A DNA stretch of 64,000 nt from Pseudophaeomoniella oleicola (Eukaryota; Ascomycota; Eurotiomycetes; Phaeomoniellales; Phaeomoniellaceae). Where the stretch lies: positions 310,001 through 374,000 of the forward strand of contig QWDQ01000012.1 of NCBI GenBank assembly GCA_003868215.1. Reading direction: 5' to 3'. Below the pieces are notes generated by a model, which was not told the DNA's origin, ran no database searches, and saw only the letters and a list, made by a program, of their open reading frames with translations. Shown here piece after piece: positions 1 through 12,959 of the stretch. Within the stretch, counting starts at the first letter, position 1, and every line of letters starts with the position of its first letter. The position numbers and the translations under genes are program-made.

Positions 1-3000
1 TGCTCCAGTATCGTCGTCTGACCACGCACCGCAGCCGGAACGTTGTCTCCGACTGCCGAGAGAAGTCTCACATCGACATCATTCGAGTGCCTGGAAATCA
101 GCGTTTCGATGTCTTCAGCGTTGTCTTCCGCCCATTCCTTCTTCACGGTTGGGAGTTGTCCGCTGGACGCGCCGGCAACGGTGTGGTTCACAAAGTCACG
201 AAGGTGCAAATGGTGCGGCTGACCATTTCCCCATTCGTCGTCAGAAAGCTCCAACTTCCATTTGCGCAGATAATAATACGATATTCTCTCGCAAGCGGTT
301 GCCAATTCCACTTCATCTGCAGAGGGGCGGATCGAGTTCACGACAGAAGATCCGTCCGGTGCTGCAACGTCAATTTTCGTATACGAAAACATCCGCCTAT
401 CATCCGCCTCAGTAGCAGGGGCAAAAGGCTTTATGAGCAAGTCTTCGACCTGAATCATGCTTTGTTGGCTATCTTCGCTTAAAATGTCGATGCTTGCAGA
501 GAAGGATTCAGATTCGCCGCTGAGCGTAGCCCAGACCGGTACTTGAGATCCGGAAGTCGGCAGTGAAGCGCAGACCTCTGGATTGACTCGAATGGCCCGA
601 ATCGCTGTTGGAACGTGAAGAGACCAGAGACGTTCATCTCCCGGAGCTGAGTAAGCGAGCATTGAGGACTGAAACGCAACATCAAGCATGCTTGGATGCA
701 CCAAATACACGGTGGACTCATCATCTGTATAGGAATACGTGTCCACGAGAGCCGAAGACTGATTGAGCCTACGCCTCATTGCCGACATACCTCTGAACGG
801 GCCAGTGTAGCCGTATCCCAGCTTAGTGAGGGTTGCGTAGAACCGGTCGGGATCAACTATGGACATGTTGTAGTCTTCTCCTGGAGTGCAAGACAATGCT
901 GCAATGTCTGGGCCGCCGAGCGAAACTTTTACCGTCCCGCTCGCCATAAGCTCCATATCGTGTTCCGATCCTGTGCTGATGTTGGGGCAGGAATAGGTTG
1001 AGAATTTAGCTGTGACAATCTGGCCCTGATGATGCTCGATTTCGGTCAACGTGACAAGAGTCTCGACGCCTAACGTATCTCCATCTTCAAATGTGATAGC
1101 TCTTGGGATGGAAAGGTCGTGGAGCTCGAAAAGCTCGACTGTCCTCTTAGCCGCAAGGCTCCGAGATGCTTCTATAGCCATGGCGACATAACCTGCGGCG
1201 GGGAAGACGATTTGACCTTGCAACTGGTGACCCTCTAGCCATGATATTTCAGACACTTTGAGCACATTCGACCAACGCATGTCATGAGCGTTGGAATCCG
1301 GAGACGGAGCACCGAGCAATTCATGAGGGGCCTGTTTTCGCCCACGAGTCTTTCTAGATCTGCGTGATTCATTCCAATGGATCCTCCCATGATTCCATTG
1401 ATATGATGGCAGACCGACCACTAACTTGTGCGATCGTGATTCACCGGTCACAGTCTTCTCGTAGGCTTGCATATCAACTCCCTTTGCACCCATAAGGACC
1501 CACACAAAGCCTAGCGCCTCCGAGAAGGCCTCAACGTCATCTGTGCCTCGGTTTAGTACACCAGAATATGGAAGGCCAGCTGGCCGCACGTCGGAGATGA
1601 TCTGAGTGGCCGGACCTTTGAGTGCCGGATGAGGACCAACTTCGAGAACGAGGTTTATTTGCTCGTCGCTTGAAATCGCATTATTGACAGCATCCGAAAA
1701 AAGGACTGTATTTGTCATGTTGTCCCTCCAATAGACATCTTGAAGCTCTTCGATTGGCTCCATACCCTGGGCGCTGGGAGCCACACTCGAGAACCAGGTG
1801 CAGGTATTTCTTCGGTCATGATTGACTTGGACTCCGCAAGCTTGCATCGCGGCAACGTATGGATCACCACATGAGAACATATGGTGAGAGTGATAGGCAG
1901 TATCGACCTTCAATAACCTGGCAAACTTCTTCTCTTCCTCAAACACTTTCTTTGCATGAACGATAGCATCGGCATCTCCTGACAGGGTCACACTCGCTGA
2001 GGAGTTATGAGCAGCGATGGCCAGCCGGCCCTTGAAAAACTGCAGATTGATAAGTTCCTGAGCATCTTCCCAAGATGTCCCAACCGCAAGCATGGCGCCT
2101 TTCTGGCCATTGTCATTGTTGCCTGCCAGTCGAGCATACACTCCGCGGTAGTAAGCGATGCGGATGGCATCATGAGCTGAGATGAGACCAGCAGCATACG
2201 CCGCGGCTATCTCTCCCGAAGAATGGCCTACGACAGAAGAAAAGGTGACTCCGGCCGCCTGCAGAAGATCAACGAGGATGATTTGTATGGCGGTACACAG
2301 GGGCTGCGACAGCGCTGCCTCGGCAATGCGTGAGGTATCAAGTCCAGCGAGCATCTCGTCTTTAAGGCCCCACTGTGGGCGGTCAGAAGGCGGCAGGGTA
2401 GCCAATGACTCTTCTAGGTGCTGGATCCTCTGGCGCACGAAGTTCGAGGAGCGAATTAACTGCGCGCCCATGGCTGGCCACTGTGCACCTTGGCCGGTGA
2501 AGACGCCCAAGATGCGAGGCGCTGTAGGCTTACCGACAGAGCGAATGCCGATAGTCGTTCCAGCATTCTTCTTTGCGAGCGCAAGCTTGTTGTCGATCTT
2601 GGAGCTCAGTTGTTGGACTGTCAGCGCAGAGAAGGCCGCCTTGAAGGGGAGTTGGCTCCTACGTGAGTGCAGAGTCCACGCCAAATCGGAAGCATCGATG
2701 TCAGCAGAATGACTCTTCAGGAACTCGGAATATCGCTCCAGGATAGCAACCAAGGATGTCTCAGAAATGGCAGAGAACACAAACGGAGTGAAACACGCCG
2801 GTTTTGAATCTGCCTGGGGTAGGTTCTGGAAGTTGGAAGTAGGCTGCACATGCTCTTCCAATATGGCATGAGCATTGGCGCCTCCGAAACCTACAGTGAC
2901 AAAGTGGTTAATCAGTCGGCCACGTTAAACAGGGAGTAGATCAGGGCGAGCGAGAGGCCAATAGGAAGCATTCGACTCCAAGTAACGACAAACTGCACCA

Positions 3001-4509
3001 AGTTCTCCACATCCGCCGGGAAGGGGGGGGGGGATGGGAGTTCTCAGAAGCAAAACAAGAGCACATACCAAAACTGTTGACGCTGACGCGTCGAGGAACA
3101 CCTTCTGGGAGTTCCGGCCAGGTCTTCAGACTCGTGGGTATATGCAAGCCTTGGTAATACGGCTCGACTCTAGGATTCAAGCGATTGAAGAGAAGATTCG
3201 GAGGGATCAATCCTTTCTGAATGCTCATGGAGCCTTTGAGGAGACCCGCCAGGCCAGCAGCACCCTCAAGATGGCCAACGACGGTCTTTACTGACCCGAC
3301 GTAAAGAGGAGTGCCATTGGTGGCGTGGATATGACGGCCAAAAGCATCATGGATGGCCGCGGCTTCCTTTGGATCTCCTGCTTGGGTGCCAGTCCCATGC
3401 GCCTCGAAAAATTGTGGACGGTCATTAGGATTGTTTTCGGGGTCTAGACCGGCCCTTGCATATGTCTGGCGGATTAGGGCGGTCTGGGCCTCTGCATTGG
3501 GCACTGTGATACCATTTGAGAAGCCGTCCTGATTGGCGCCAGTCTCGCGAATCACACATTCGATATGATCGCCATCGGCAATAGCATCACTCAATCGCTT
3601 CAACACGACAGCTGCTACACCTTCACCGCGAGCATAGCCGTCCGCCTCCGTATCCCACATGCGTGACCGGCCTCCAGGAGAGAGCATTTTCAGCTTACTC
3701 TCAACGATGTACATCTCATATCCCAGAATGACTTGGGTACCACAAGCCACAGCGACTCGTGACTCGCCATTACGTAAGGATTGTACGCCCTGATGTACCG
3801 CAATCATACTGGATGAACAAGCTGTGTCGATCGTCATGCTCGGGCCATGCCAGTCGAAGAAGTATGAGACTCGGTTCGAGATAATGGCCCGATTTGTACC
3901 GGTAGCGAAGTAAATTGGAATGGTATTTAGGTCTCGTAGAAGCGTCTCATTGTAGTCGACACCTGGTGAGAAGAGGATTAGTTATTGCCACCTTAAATCC
4001 ATTTTCTAAGGAAATCTCCTGAACCAGATGTCTTTTCCACCCTCCGGTAAGCGCACGCAAGACGTATGACTCCAAATCATAGCAGGAAGGTCATCGAGGA
4101 GCGATTGAGATTACTTACCCATTGTCCCTACATAAACGGCTGTATCGGAGCCACGCAGGGCTTCAAGGGTGTGGCCACCAGCCTCGAGAGCTTCGTACAC
4201 AGTTTCCAAAAGCAGACGCTGCTGCGGGTCGATCGAGTCTGCCTCATTGGGACTGATGTTGAAGAAGGCTGCGTCAAACACCCGCACATCTTCCTGCAGC
4301 AAGTACGTGTGTCGAACGTTGGTCGTTCCGTGTCGAGCGCCATCAGGATGATAGAAGCCCGTTGTATTGAACCGATCCGGTGGGATTTCTTTACAAACGT
4401 CTCGCGGGCTTTCAAGCAGCTTCCATAGTGCGGAAGGCGAACTGGAGCCCCCTGGAAAGCGACAGCCACTTCCCACTATAGCGATGGGCTCTGGGGATGA
4501 CGAGACCAT
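1..4509 (-). CDS. Highly reducing polyketide synthase, N-terminal part (KS-AT-DH), runs off left edge
   Basis: Iterative type I PKS that builds a reduced polyketide chain. Exons 4509-4119, 3962-3069 and 2890-1 (introns 156 and 178 bp, GT-AG) give 1391 codons in one frame, still open at base 1. The ketosynthase starts at [21 protein letters not shown]; catalytic Cys179 is in DTACSSS, His319 in EAHGTGT, and a second His in [12 protein letters not shown]. The acyltransferase has GHSSGE with Ser near 653. The dehydratase has [10 protein letters not shown] (His near 983) and [10 protein letters not shown] (Asp near 1165). The visible end ([10 protein letters not shown]) is where a methyltransferase region normally starts; ER, KR and ACP would lie outside the window. 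No truncation inside the visible part. Product unknown. The trans enoyl reductase downstream suggests the PKS's own ER may be inactive or missing (inference). Confidence 0.95.
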
Positions 4510-4852
4510 CTTGGACCTTGGATGTAGTATTCAGAATTTCCGGTAATGCGGGTCGGATCTTTCTGGAAAATGAAGCCTCAAAGTATTCAAGAGAATAAAG
4601 ACCCGATTATATGTGTAACCTACATGATGTTTGCTGTTAGCTTACAGACAATGTGAGGTTCGGCTTGATCCTATAACTGTCGTTCCTCTGCTGTTCAGTT
4701 GCCTTCCTCGTGAGAGCACCGATGCATACAGACTAGCGAATCCCGATAAGCCTGTTATGCCCTCGAATCTGCGTACGGTAGTCTTCATGTTTGCCCCCGA
4801 TGTCGCCGATGAATGCGCTTCGTTCTCTATTGGAGTAGACCCAAAGTGGCCA

Positions 4853-4863
4853 TCGAAGGCCGA
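4853..4863. promoter_or_regulatory. Candidate AflR-type binding site TCGAAGGCCGA
   Basis: Matches TCG(N5)CGA, the half-site pair bound by AflR-type Zn2Cys6 proteins, 344 bp upstream of the PKS start codon. Chance expectation is roughly one such site per 4 kb, so position rather than rarity is the argument. Confidence 0.35.
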
Positions 4864-7163
4864 AAGAAAGGAGCGTCCCATAAGAAGCCATAAGCTCTAC
4901 AGAATCCAGATCAGTGATAGCTCAAATAATGCACAGGGTATCTAGAGGATGCGCCGAATGACAGTCTGCAGGTCGAGATGAGATCTGGCAGTACTGATGG
5001 GTCTTAGATTGGAATGTTGGTGTTCGGTCATGAATGACGCATTTCTGGTAGGATAGTCAGTCCTCAGCTGTAAGCACCGTGTCCGTCGCCGAATCATGAG
5101 CCTTACCGAGATCAACAGGCGCAGCTCTAGTACCTCGCTTCGCAGACCTTCCTGAAGTACGGTGATTCCTACTGTAGTCCTGCGCCTGTGGTGTATGCTC
5201 CGATTGCTGCACAGTCTCGTGACGTGTTTGCGGCACGTTACTTAGGAGAGAGTGAGTATTTTCACGCGCGCATGTTAGGTTGACTCTCTGCAGCTTTCAT
5301 AACTATTTCTCATTATGCAGAGAGAGAATAGATTGCAGGAGTTGGCACCTCAGCATCCAACAGGTCTCTGGGAGGAGCCTGACCCCTCTGGTAGCGATCG
5401 TCGCTTGGGTGTGTACATAGTACATACGTGTAGTACCTGGCGAGGCTGGTCACTGATCCGACCAATCTTTACCAACCGGTCGGACCGCCTCTCAGGTTTC
5501 GCCACGCGTTTCCTATTCAAGTAATTCGAGCAATTCGGCGTAGTTACGCATCTTACGCAGTCCGACTGTTGACACCGGTGAGATGGTCCTCGGCACAGAC
5601 GGCTGCTTAACGTAGTGTGCTACCACATGCTGTGCCATACCTCTGGCTTGCTCTCAAACGGCAGCTCCAACAACTTCGGCATGGTCACTCGTTTAAATCT
5701 AGCGACCTACTCCAGGGTCCATGCTAGGTAGTTCCGCCCAATTCAACGTTGCCGAGACTGTCTTGGACGATCACGTAGAAGTCCTTCAGCGGATGGATAG
5801 GTCGTTGGAACTTCGATCCGTTAGCACTCATGGGGGTCTATTCTTGTTTGGGGTAGTGGTGCTGCTTGGAGTCTGGGGAGACTCCTTGTCCTTGCTGATA
5901 CTTAGAAATGCAACCTACTGCCTTGTCTCGAGTCTCACAACATCCGCCTAAAGATCCTTACCGTTCTAGGCCAGATCAGCAATATCGGGGACCTGCCTGG
6001 AACCTGCCTGGAACCTGTGAACGGCATGCTGCTCGGTCCCTTCAATCATATCTTGGCAATCCTTCTCCCAGGATGTGTAATGATTATACTGGCTCGCCGG
6101 CTCGTTTGCTATGCTAGCGCTTGCTATCCAACTGAGTCACTGGTCCAGAGATGGCATCGCGTCAAGCCATACACTCAGGGACGCAGCTGATTCAGTCTCA
6201 GATGTAAAATGCCTGGTTCTGGGCCTCCCGCGACAGGCCCTTTTCTGCCACTGGAGGCAGGATCTCACTAGTCTCTCCCTCGATGTGACCCCAATGGTGC
6301 TCATCGGCATCGGTGCGGCCCAGGACAACGTACGCGACGATCAGAAGAAGTGAGCGGTCATCCAGAAAATGTTTTACCAGCACGCGCAGATCCTGCAGCA
6401 ACCGCGCGCTCTTCCTCAACTCCACACCTCTCAACTACACGGGCGAGAACCAAGACGCACGTTGTTATCGGGAGGCTCCGTGACCGGGTGACTTTTGCAG
6501 CAGGTCAGTAGGTCAGCAAGAAATTCAATGTCCAGGCGAGCAGGGTATGTGCTAGAGAGCCGTCGCTTGTGCGGTTTAGCCGTTGGGGGCCAAAATTGAG
6601 GTTTCAGCCGTATTTTCCATCTTCATTATGTATACATGCGGCTCACGGCATTCTTACCGCAGATTTCTCTATTTTCAATCTTGGCCAGCAGATGATAGCG
6701 GTTGCGATCACATGGCCAAGGAAAGAAGGAGATGTCCAATCTGCGCTGCGAGGTTCTCCGTGCGTTACTATATCAATGCATCAACAGAGCGGTGATGCGA
6801 TGTTTTCGTATCTTGGACCTGCTGCGCAAACCGCTCACTGCCTCCTCTTATCCAGCCTGGAGGAAAAGAACATTCTTTGGCTTGGCAGGAGCCCACCGGC
6901 AGGCTGACATCCGTCGGTCCAGCGGGAGACATGCACACTAGAGCATATGAGCTCGGGTGTGGCTTGCAGATGTCACACTACTACTACTACGATAAGTACG
7001 TTCATACTAAGTTGTAGACCCCGGCCAGGTATTGACGCTAGTAAGGGCTCTCACTCCACGATTATCAACCAGAGGGACAGGGTATGGTTAGATACTCACC
7101 TGAGAGATCACGGTACATAACAGACGACAATCATCCTCAAGAGTCTATTGGCTTGTTTGTTCC

Positions 7164-7174
7164 TCGTTCGACGA
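7164..7174. promoter_or_regulatory. Candidate AflR-type binding site TCGTTCGACGA
   Basis: A perfect palindrome of the TCG(N5)CGA form in the gene-free stretch, about 2 kb upstream of the regulator. No nearby start codon, so its target is unclear. Confidence 0.25.
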
Positions 7175-9136
7175 ATTCTTCTCGGGGTATCTACACATCC
7201 CACGGTCTCTCTTTTGTGAGACTGTGAAGTCAAAATGCGCGAGCGATCTGTTCGCCTAGCAGAGTCTTCGGTATCGGCAGTTCTTCCAGTACAGACCTGG
7301 ATTTTGTACATCCAGTGATCTTTCTGATCGCGTGTAAAGTAATTTTCACACGCCGTATCGCCGTATGGCCTTATGGCGACCGGCAGGGACCATACTACGT
7401 CATCATGCTTGACACGAGTGCTGTCAGTGCTACGGTATGTAGTAGGGTCGTGAGGAGGTGGTGTGGTGGGGAAGTGGTGTAGGAGTCGAGGTGGGTGATC
7501 GATGTACTATGTAGTGTTAGGCGCCGACGACGAGGTTTGTTTACATTTCTACTATGATACGCCCTGTAGGATCATCCCTTCTGGTACCTTGATCACATAC
7601 TAAACAGATACAGGGCAACTTATCCCAAAAATAGTGGCTCACCGAATCTGCTTGATGATGGCTAGGATTAATGATACCTCCCTACCTTAGCTCACCTCAG
7701 CTGATCTCAAATACACACACGGGTAGGCATATCTGACAAAGCGTGGAAAAATGGGACTCTGTAAGCTGGGCTCTCCCTAACTGGGGTGTCTCATCTTTCG
7801 CCTTTTCTCTCCTTGTCGAGCCCTATCATAGTAAACTCACTATGTAGTAAGCATAACACGGCACGCACGGGAATGGCACCATCTGTTCATGCCACGAAGC
7901 CAATCAACCAAAGAAGAAGTCGCCGGACGGGTGTGGCGTGAACGATGGCGTTGTTGCTCTCGGCAACTGAAGTTGGTAAAGAACGGTCGCCAATATATGA
8001 TATGCCAAGATAACAGTCGGTGCCAGGCAGCGCAGATACTAGGGAATGCGACGTCGCACATGTCACCGAATTCGGTGCAGGACCCCCTGACAGTGCAGAG
8101 TATTCACAGATGAGGCAGCACAGATGCTTGGTATTTCCTCGTTACATCTCGCCTTAGCCTGAGTGACTGGGCTATCACGTTACCGTCGTACATGGCCGGA
8201 TACTATGGCCGTACAAGGTATCAACGTAGGCTTCAAACTCGACAAGCACAACCTTGCTTGAACCCAATTTGGGGCTATCTCGATCATCTACGGCGCGTTC
8301 AGGGAACCATGGATATCATCGACCGAAGAAAATGTCGTCGACAGGGCTCGCTTAGAAATCGCGGGAAGGCGTGCAGCCTAATTACATGTTGGATTTCGAC
8401 TTCTACACATATCATGTACACATACGCGAGAGTTTTACTTCAACGCTGCAGTAGCGAGTGCACCTGGAGTCCTCGCTTCTACGGCATACGCCTACCCCGC
8501 AAGTTAAATGGTGAACCAAATCAATTCGATTTGCCTCCAGAAGTCCACCCCCACCGGATTGGTGCATAGCACGGCTCATCTTAGTATACCTGGACACTTG
8601 GCCGACTATGGCAAAAAGTACGCAAGCGGGTTGCCAAAGCACACTGTCGGGCATGTCCTCCATACCTAGTAACGATGAAGGATCATATCCTCGGCGAAAC
8701 CCCCCTCCCTTGATGTCACCCTATCTTTCTTATCACCCTAAGGCCTTCCTTCTCCCTGGCTGGTCGGTCAAATGGTGCAGTTGGTCTGTCCATTCCTTCA
8801 GTAAGAACCCTGCAGTGTTGGTGTCTGCCGTAAGCGTTCAAAAACCTTTTACATACGTGGGCATCAAGTGAGGCAAGGCCGAAACGAACGAATATACTTA
8901 AGATCCTAATGTGAAGTGCAAGAACATGCTATTCAAAGTCTGCCATGTTCTGTCGGCAGCCAACCTTGTCAATACGACTTGGTAGCATCAAGAATATTAT
9001 GGTGTGGAACAGTATGCAGCTGTGTGGTTGACGGTCGTCCACATAGCATTCCGTTCATTCGGTCATCACCACTTTCCTTTCCATTATTTCCGAACCTTGT
9101 CGTGTTCAGAGCGTCCCTCTTGCGATACTGCACGCC

Positions 9137-10723
9137 ATGGGACCGAATACGAACGTACCCGCATCAACATCAAGGCGCCAATCATGTGACCGCTGCCACA
9201 GTCAAAAGCTCCGATGCTCCCGCCTGGATACAACTGGGACGGGTGCGTGCGTTAGGTGTGTCCGCAATGGGGCGCTATGTGTATACAGCTTCACCTTGCC
9301 CAAGGGCCGGCCCTCTCGGAATGAATTGCCGCCGGAGCTCAAGAGTCTCGACAGGGACTCATCTACGTCCTCAACTTCTCCAACAACCACAGCTGCCACC
9401 CCTGTCTCCACTGCTGTGCCACCGGTGCCACCGGATCAATATCTCGGCTCCCAACCCGTGGCTGCCGATATGTATGCAAATGCCAATGTCGATATGGACG
9501 TTAATGTCAACGCCAGTTTGAGTGCCGTCACCAATCCAAATAGGGCCGAGGCCTACAGCTTGCCCTATCCCATGGACATGGGCACGAACAATTGGCCCTT
9601 GTGGCGGTGGCCGGAAGATATCATTGAGGACAACACACTAATACTCGGCATGAATCCGCATTCGTTATCCAACCGAGATCCCGCGATGGAGGTTCAACGC
9701 CACGTCACCTCGGCTTTCTCTAGCTCTCGTCCAATTGCTTCAGGTGATAATTCATTGGACAGCAATCGTGGTGGTACTGAGGGCAACGCTCGTGAGTATG
9801 GCCTCGTCCTTGAGAGTCAACTTGGCGAAAGTAGCAGCATCGGCGGCAGCAGCGGCGGCTCCAACTTCAATGCCAACACTATCGGCTTCGAGCTTTCCAT
9901 AGGGCATCTGTCCCGGCTCAGCGCGCGCCTCTCCCAGATTCTCCGCTCAAGGTGCTTTTTGGCTGAACCAGTAGACTCATCAAAGCAATCCAATGGCCAT
10001 TGCCAAGGGACCGATGGCCAAGCATTCGTTGAGACGGCCTTCACCTCGATAAATTCCTGGCTCGTTCATGGGTCCTCCATTACCCATGGAAGTCTTGGTC
10101 CTGGTCCCATGCGCGGGACAAGACCGAGTGGTGACGCGCTGCACCGAATTCTGTCCGCCTCCAATCACCTGCTGGAGATCCTACGTTATTTGTACGGCAG
10201 CACAGAGGGCAGCCCGTCAAACCCCACGATGGCCAACCCTTCCACACCAGCCTCCAACCACAGCAGCAGCTCGCACACCGAGACAGCCACGAGATTCCCA
10301 AATGACGTAAGCCACTCCAGTCCACCGTCCTCCACGGTCATCCACCACCTAGTCTTCACCTGTGTCACCTTGCTGTTAGACATCTATGCATTGCTTTTGA
10401 GCGCCCTCCAGCGCTGCGCAGATGAACAGAGTCCTTCGTTGCTCGCCAGGAATTTTGTCGAGCCTAGCGACCACATGGATGCGGCCTCACGGGGACACAT
10501 CCAGCTGGTGTCGCTGGTGCAGCTATGTTCCTACTTCACCAAGCGCCTGATTCAGAGCTTGAACATGATCTCGTCGAATCAAGGATCGCAAGAACATGTT
10601 CCTCCGCAATCGGCCTCTTCCGATGAAACATTGAGGCACGCCATGGAGGCGATGGCTGACTTGAAGACCGAGGTGGAACAGCGGCTCAGGCGACTTCAAC
10701 AGAGCCTTTCCATAGTCACTTGA
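9137..10723 (+). CDS. AflR-like Zn2Cys6 transcription factor, probable cluster activator
   Basis: Single-exon, 528 residues. The binuclear zinc cluster is close to the N-terminus: C17-x2-C20-x6-C27-x10-C38-x2-C41-x6-C48, with the basic run SQKLRC. A Ser/Thr/Asn-rich linker follows. The C-terminal half (about residues 250-515) has the helical pattern of the AFLR regulatory domain, with SIGHLSRLSARLSQILRSRC and VSLVQLCSYFTKRLIQSLNM as recognisable blocks. This architecture is typical of pathway-specific activators of polyketide clusters, and its place between the PKS and the enoyl reductase supports that role (inference). The start is the ATG eight codons before the first basic residues. No damage seen. 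Confidence 0.9.
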   Translation: MGPNTNVPASTSRRQSCDRCHSQKLRCSRLDTTGTGACVRCVRNGALCVYSFTLPKGRPSRNELPPELKSLDRDSSTSSTSPTTTAATPVSTAVPPVPPDQYLGSQPVAADMYANANVDMDVNVNASLSAVTNPNRAEAYSLPYPMDMGTNNWPLWRWPEDIIEDNTLILGMNPHSLSNRDPAMEVQRHVTSAFSSSRPIASGDNSLDSNRGGTEGNAREYGLVLESQLGESSSIGGSSGGSNFNANTIGFELSIGHLSRLSARLSQILRSRCFLAEPVDSSKQSNGHCQGTDGQAFVETAFTSINSWLVHGSSITHGSLGPGPMRGTRPSGDALHRILSASNHLLEILRYLYGSTEGSPSNPTMANPSTPASNHSSSSHTETATRFPNDVSHSSPPSSTVIHHLVFTCVTLLLDIYALLLSALQRCADEQSPSLLARNFVEPSDHMDAASRGHIQLVSLVQLCSYFTKRLIQSLNMISSNQGSQEHVPPQSASSDETLRHAMEAMADLKTEVEQRLRRLQQSLSIVT

Positions 10724-11712
10724 TGTATAGGGCGTCACTCAGTAGACTGGGAGAGGAAAAAATACACTCATGTATAGATATTGATTCTATTACATCTATG
10801 TTTTCAAATGGGCGTTGATTACACCTAAATTACCTGAAGAGATAAATATATATAACCTTTATATTTACATGAATTATATGACCGATAAAGAGGAGAGACT
10901 TCCGCCCAGCTTGCTCGCTACAAGGGTGCCGAAACGGGTTCTTTATCTGCAGGTGGTGCCTATACGAACTCACCTGCAGCTTTCTGCATCTTTCTACCGT
11001 GTGGACAGGGCCAGTCCGAGCTGAGAAAGCGGAAATGGTTGTCGTTTCTGATCGAGGATTGTACGTGTTCACCGCCCATGCGTGCGCCCACCTCCTCAAA
11101 TAATGCAGTACAGATCACAAATAAATGCTCCGATCAAATAGATGCAGGACAGGACGTGGCAAAACTTGCCAAAGCAGAGTTTCGGGGTGTACGGTTCGGA
11201 CTTCGACATCTGTCTTACCTTTTCGGAGGGAGGTGTGTACTTTTTCGGTGTGGGTGTGTGTGCCGGAATACCTACGCCGAGGAGGAGGTACTCACACAAT
11301 ACGTAAATGACCGACATTCGTATGGGGCCGGGGCTTGGTTGCAGGGGCAGGGATATACCGCCAGTCGGATCTTGCCTGGCTCACATCGAAAGACGGAGGT
11401 GCCGGATCTCAGTCCAAGTTGACGGAACGTCTATCTCGTGGATTGTCGTTGCCTTTGCCACGGGACTCGATCCCACCCCGAATGCTCCCCCATGGACCTC
11501 ATATACTTACAATGTGATGATGCCGACTTCATGCTTCTTCTTATTTATGAGAAAAGTGAAATAATAACATCGAAGCCACGACAGACACAAATCACTCAGT
11601 GCAGATAATATAGCGAAATCAAACCCATCTCTCACATATCTCCTTCTCTCTGACGGTAACTTTGCGCATCGGTCTTGAAAACGCCTCTTTGCACTCGGAA
11701 GAAACAGTTGCA
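10724..11712. other. Intergenic: regulator 3' end and enoyl reductase promoter
   Basis: 989 bp between two plus-strand genes. The first 150 bp are AT-rich and probably carry the polyadenylation signals of the regulator. An AflR-type site lies at 11196. No gene recognised. Confidence 0.6.
11196..11206. promoter_or_regulatory. Candidate AflR-type binding site TCGGACTTCGA
   Basis: TCG(N5)CGA match about 507 bp upstream of the enoyl reductase start codon and downstream of the AflR-like gene. Confidence 0.35.
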
Positions 11713-12959
11713 ATGTCTCCAGCAGTGTTATTACCCTCTCCCCCGAAGTACCAAACCGCCATCGTGGCGCAAGGTCCGGGCAAAATTGCGATCGAACACA
11801 AGGCCCCAGTCCCCTCCCCGGCCCCGGACATGGTCATCGTCAAGACGGCAGCGGTGGCCATCAACCCGGCAGATGCCAAGATGCTCGATTACAGTGCAGC
11901 GGTAGGCACCATCGTCGGCTACGATTTCGCGGGCACCATCGTGGCGCTGGGGGAGGATGCGATCACATCGGATCGCTTCGCAGTGGGCGATCGTGTTGCA
12001 GGTTTCGTGCATGGCATGAACAGTCTGCAGCCCGATGTGGGTGCCTTTGCCGAATATGTGGGCGCATGTGCCGATATTTTGCTGAAGCTGCCAGACCATA
12101 TGGGTTTCGAAGAGGCTGCTACCTTGGGTCTTGGTGTTGGCACCGCGGCCCTGGGGCTATTCAGCGAACTTCGCGTTCTTCCGTCTTTGGATCAGCTTCG
12201 TGAGGGTTCGCAAAAGCCTGCGAATGGTGCCCGGACCCAAGAGCGACCATTTGTCCTGGTGGCAGGTGGGAGCACAGCCACCGGCACGCGTGCGATCCAG
12301 CTGCTAAAATTGTGAGTACACTACTTGAACCATCTTCCGCTTTTTGCTTTCACACATCTCCCTCTCTCCACCAGTACTTGGATTGAGGACTGGACAATGT
12401 TGCTGACCATCTTCATTTCGACTTTCTCAGAGCAGGCTTACGTCCAGTTGCAACGTGCTCACCAGCCAACTTCGACCTGGTGCTCAGGTTCGGGGCTGAG
12501 ATGGCTTTCGACTACCACGGTGCCACCTGCGCCGGCGACATCCGCGCCTACACCTCGGGCCAGCTCACCTACGCGCTCGACTGCGTCAGCTTGGCTGATA
12601 CGACCGAGCTGTGCTACAAGGCCATCGGTCGTGCCGGTGGCCGCTATGTCTCTCTCGAACCTTTCCGCGAGACCGTGACACGGACCCGTCCAACGATTGA
12701 GCCATCATGGGTCATGATCCCGACCATCTTCGGCCGTGAAGTCGCCCTAGAAGGTGAATACGGTCGCAAGGCCCGACCTCAGGACCGCCGCTTTGGTGCA
12801 GAGGCCTTTGCTGCGGTTCAAGAACTTCTAGATCGCGGCTTGATCGATACGCATCCCACAAAGGTCATGCCTGGAGGCTGGGAGGGGATCTTGAAAGGCG
12901 TGGATATCATACGTAGTCAGGCGCTCTCGGGTTCTAAGCTGGTTTATCGAATCCCTTGA
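11713..12959 (+). CDS. Trans-acting enoyl reductase (LovC-like, zinc-less MDR family)
   Basis: Exons 11713-12311 and 12431-12959 (119 bp intron, GTGAGT...CTCAG) give 375 residues, close to the roughly 363 of LovC. The N-terminal GroES-like half includes VGTIVGYDFAGTIVALGED; the nucleotide-binding loop is VLVAGGSTATGT, the GGSTAT form typical of these stand-alone reductases, followed across the splice by LAGLRPVATCSPANFDLV. Such enzymes reduce the alpha-beta double bond on a highly reducing PKS whose own ER domain does not work. The neighbouring PKS is the obvious partner (inference). The start was chosen at the ATG giving MSPAVLLPSPPKYQ; an upstream in-frame TTG is not used. It ends convergently with the terpene cyclase. 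Confidence 0.92.

Larger units (their letters stand above)
4510..9136. other. 4.6 kb stretch without a supportable gene, inside the cluster
   Basis: Between the PKS start and the regulator. I see only short open frames with no recognisable family. It is not strongly AT-rich, so it does not look heavily RIP-mutated. Contents worth noting: AflR-type sites at 4853 and 7164, a short tandem of an 11-base unit (cctggaacctg) near 5993-6017, and a coding-like patch near 5140-5270 with an intron-like follow-on. It must hold the PKS promoter on its left and probably the regulator promoter on its right. Confidence 0.6.

Noticed and set aside
4510-9136. RIP-mutated transposon remnant in the large gap
   Set aside because: Base composition is close to the flanks, with no TA-rich bias, terminal repeats or transposase-like frames.
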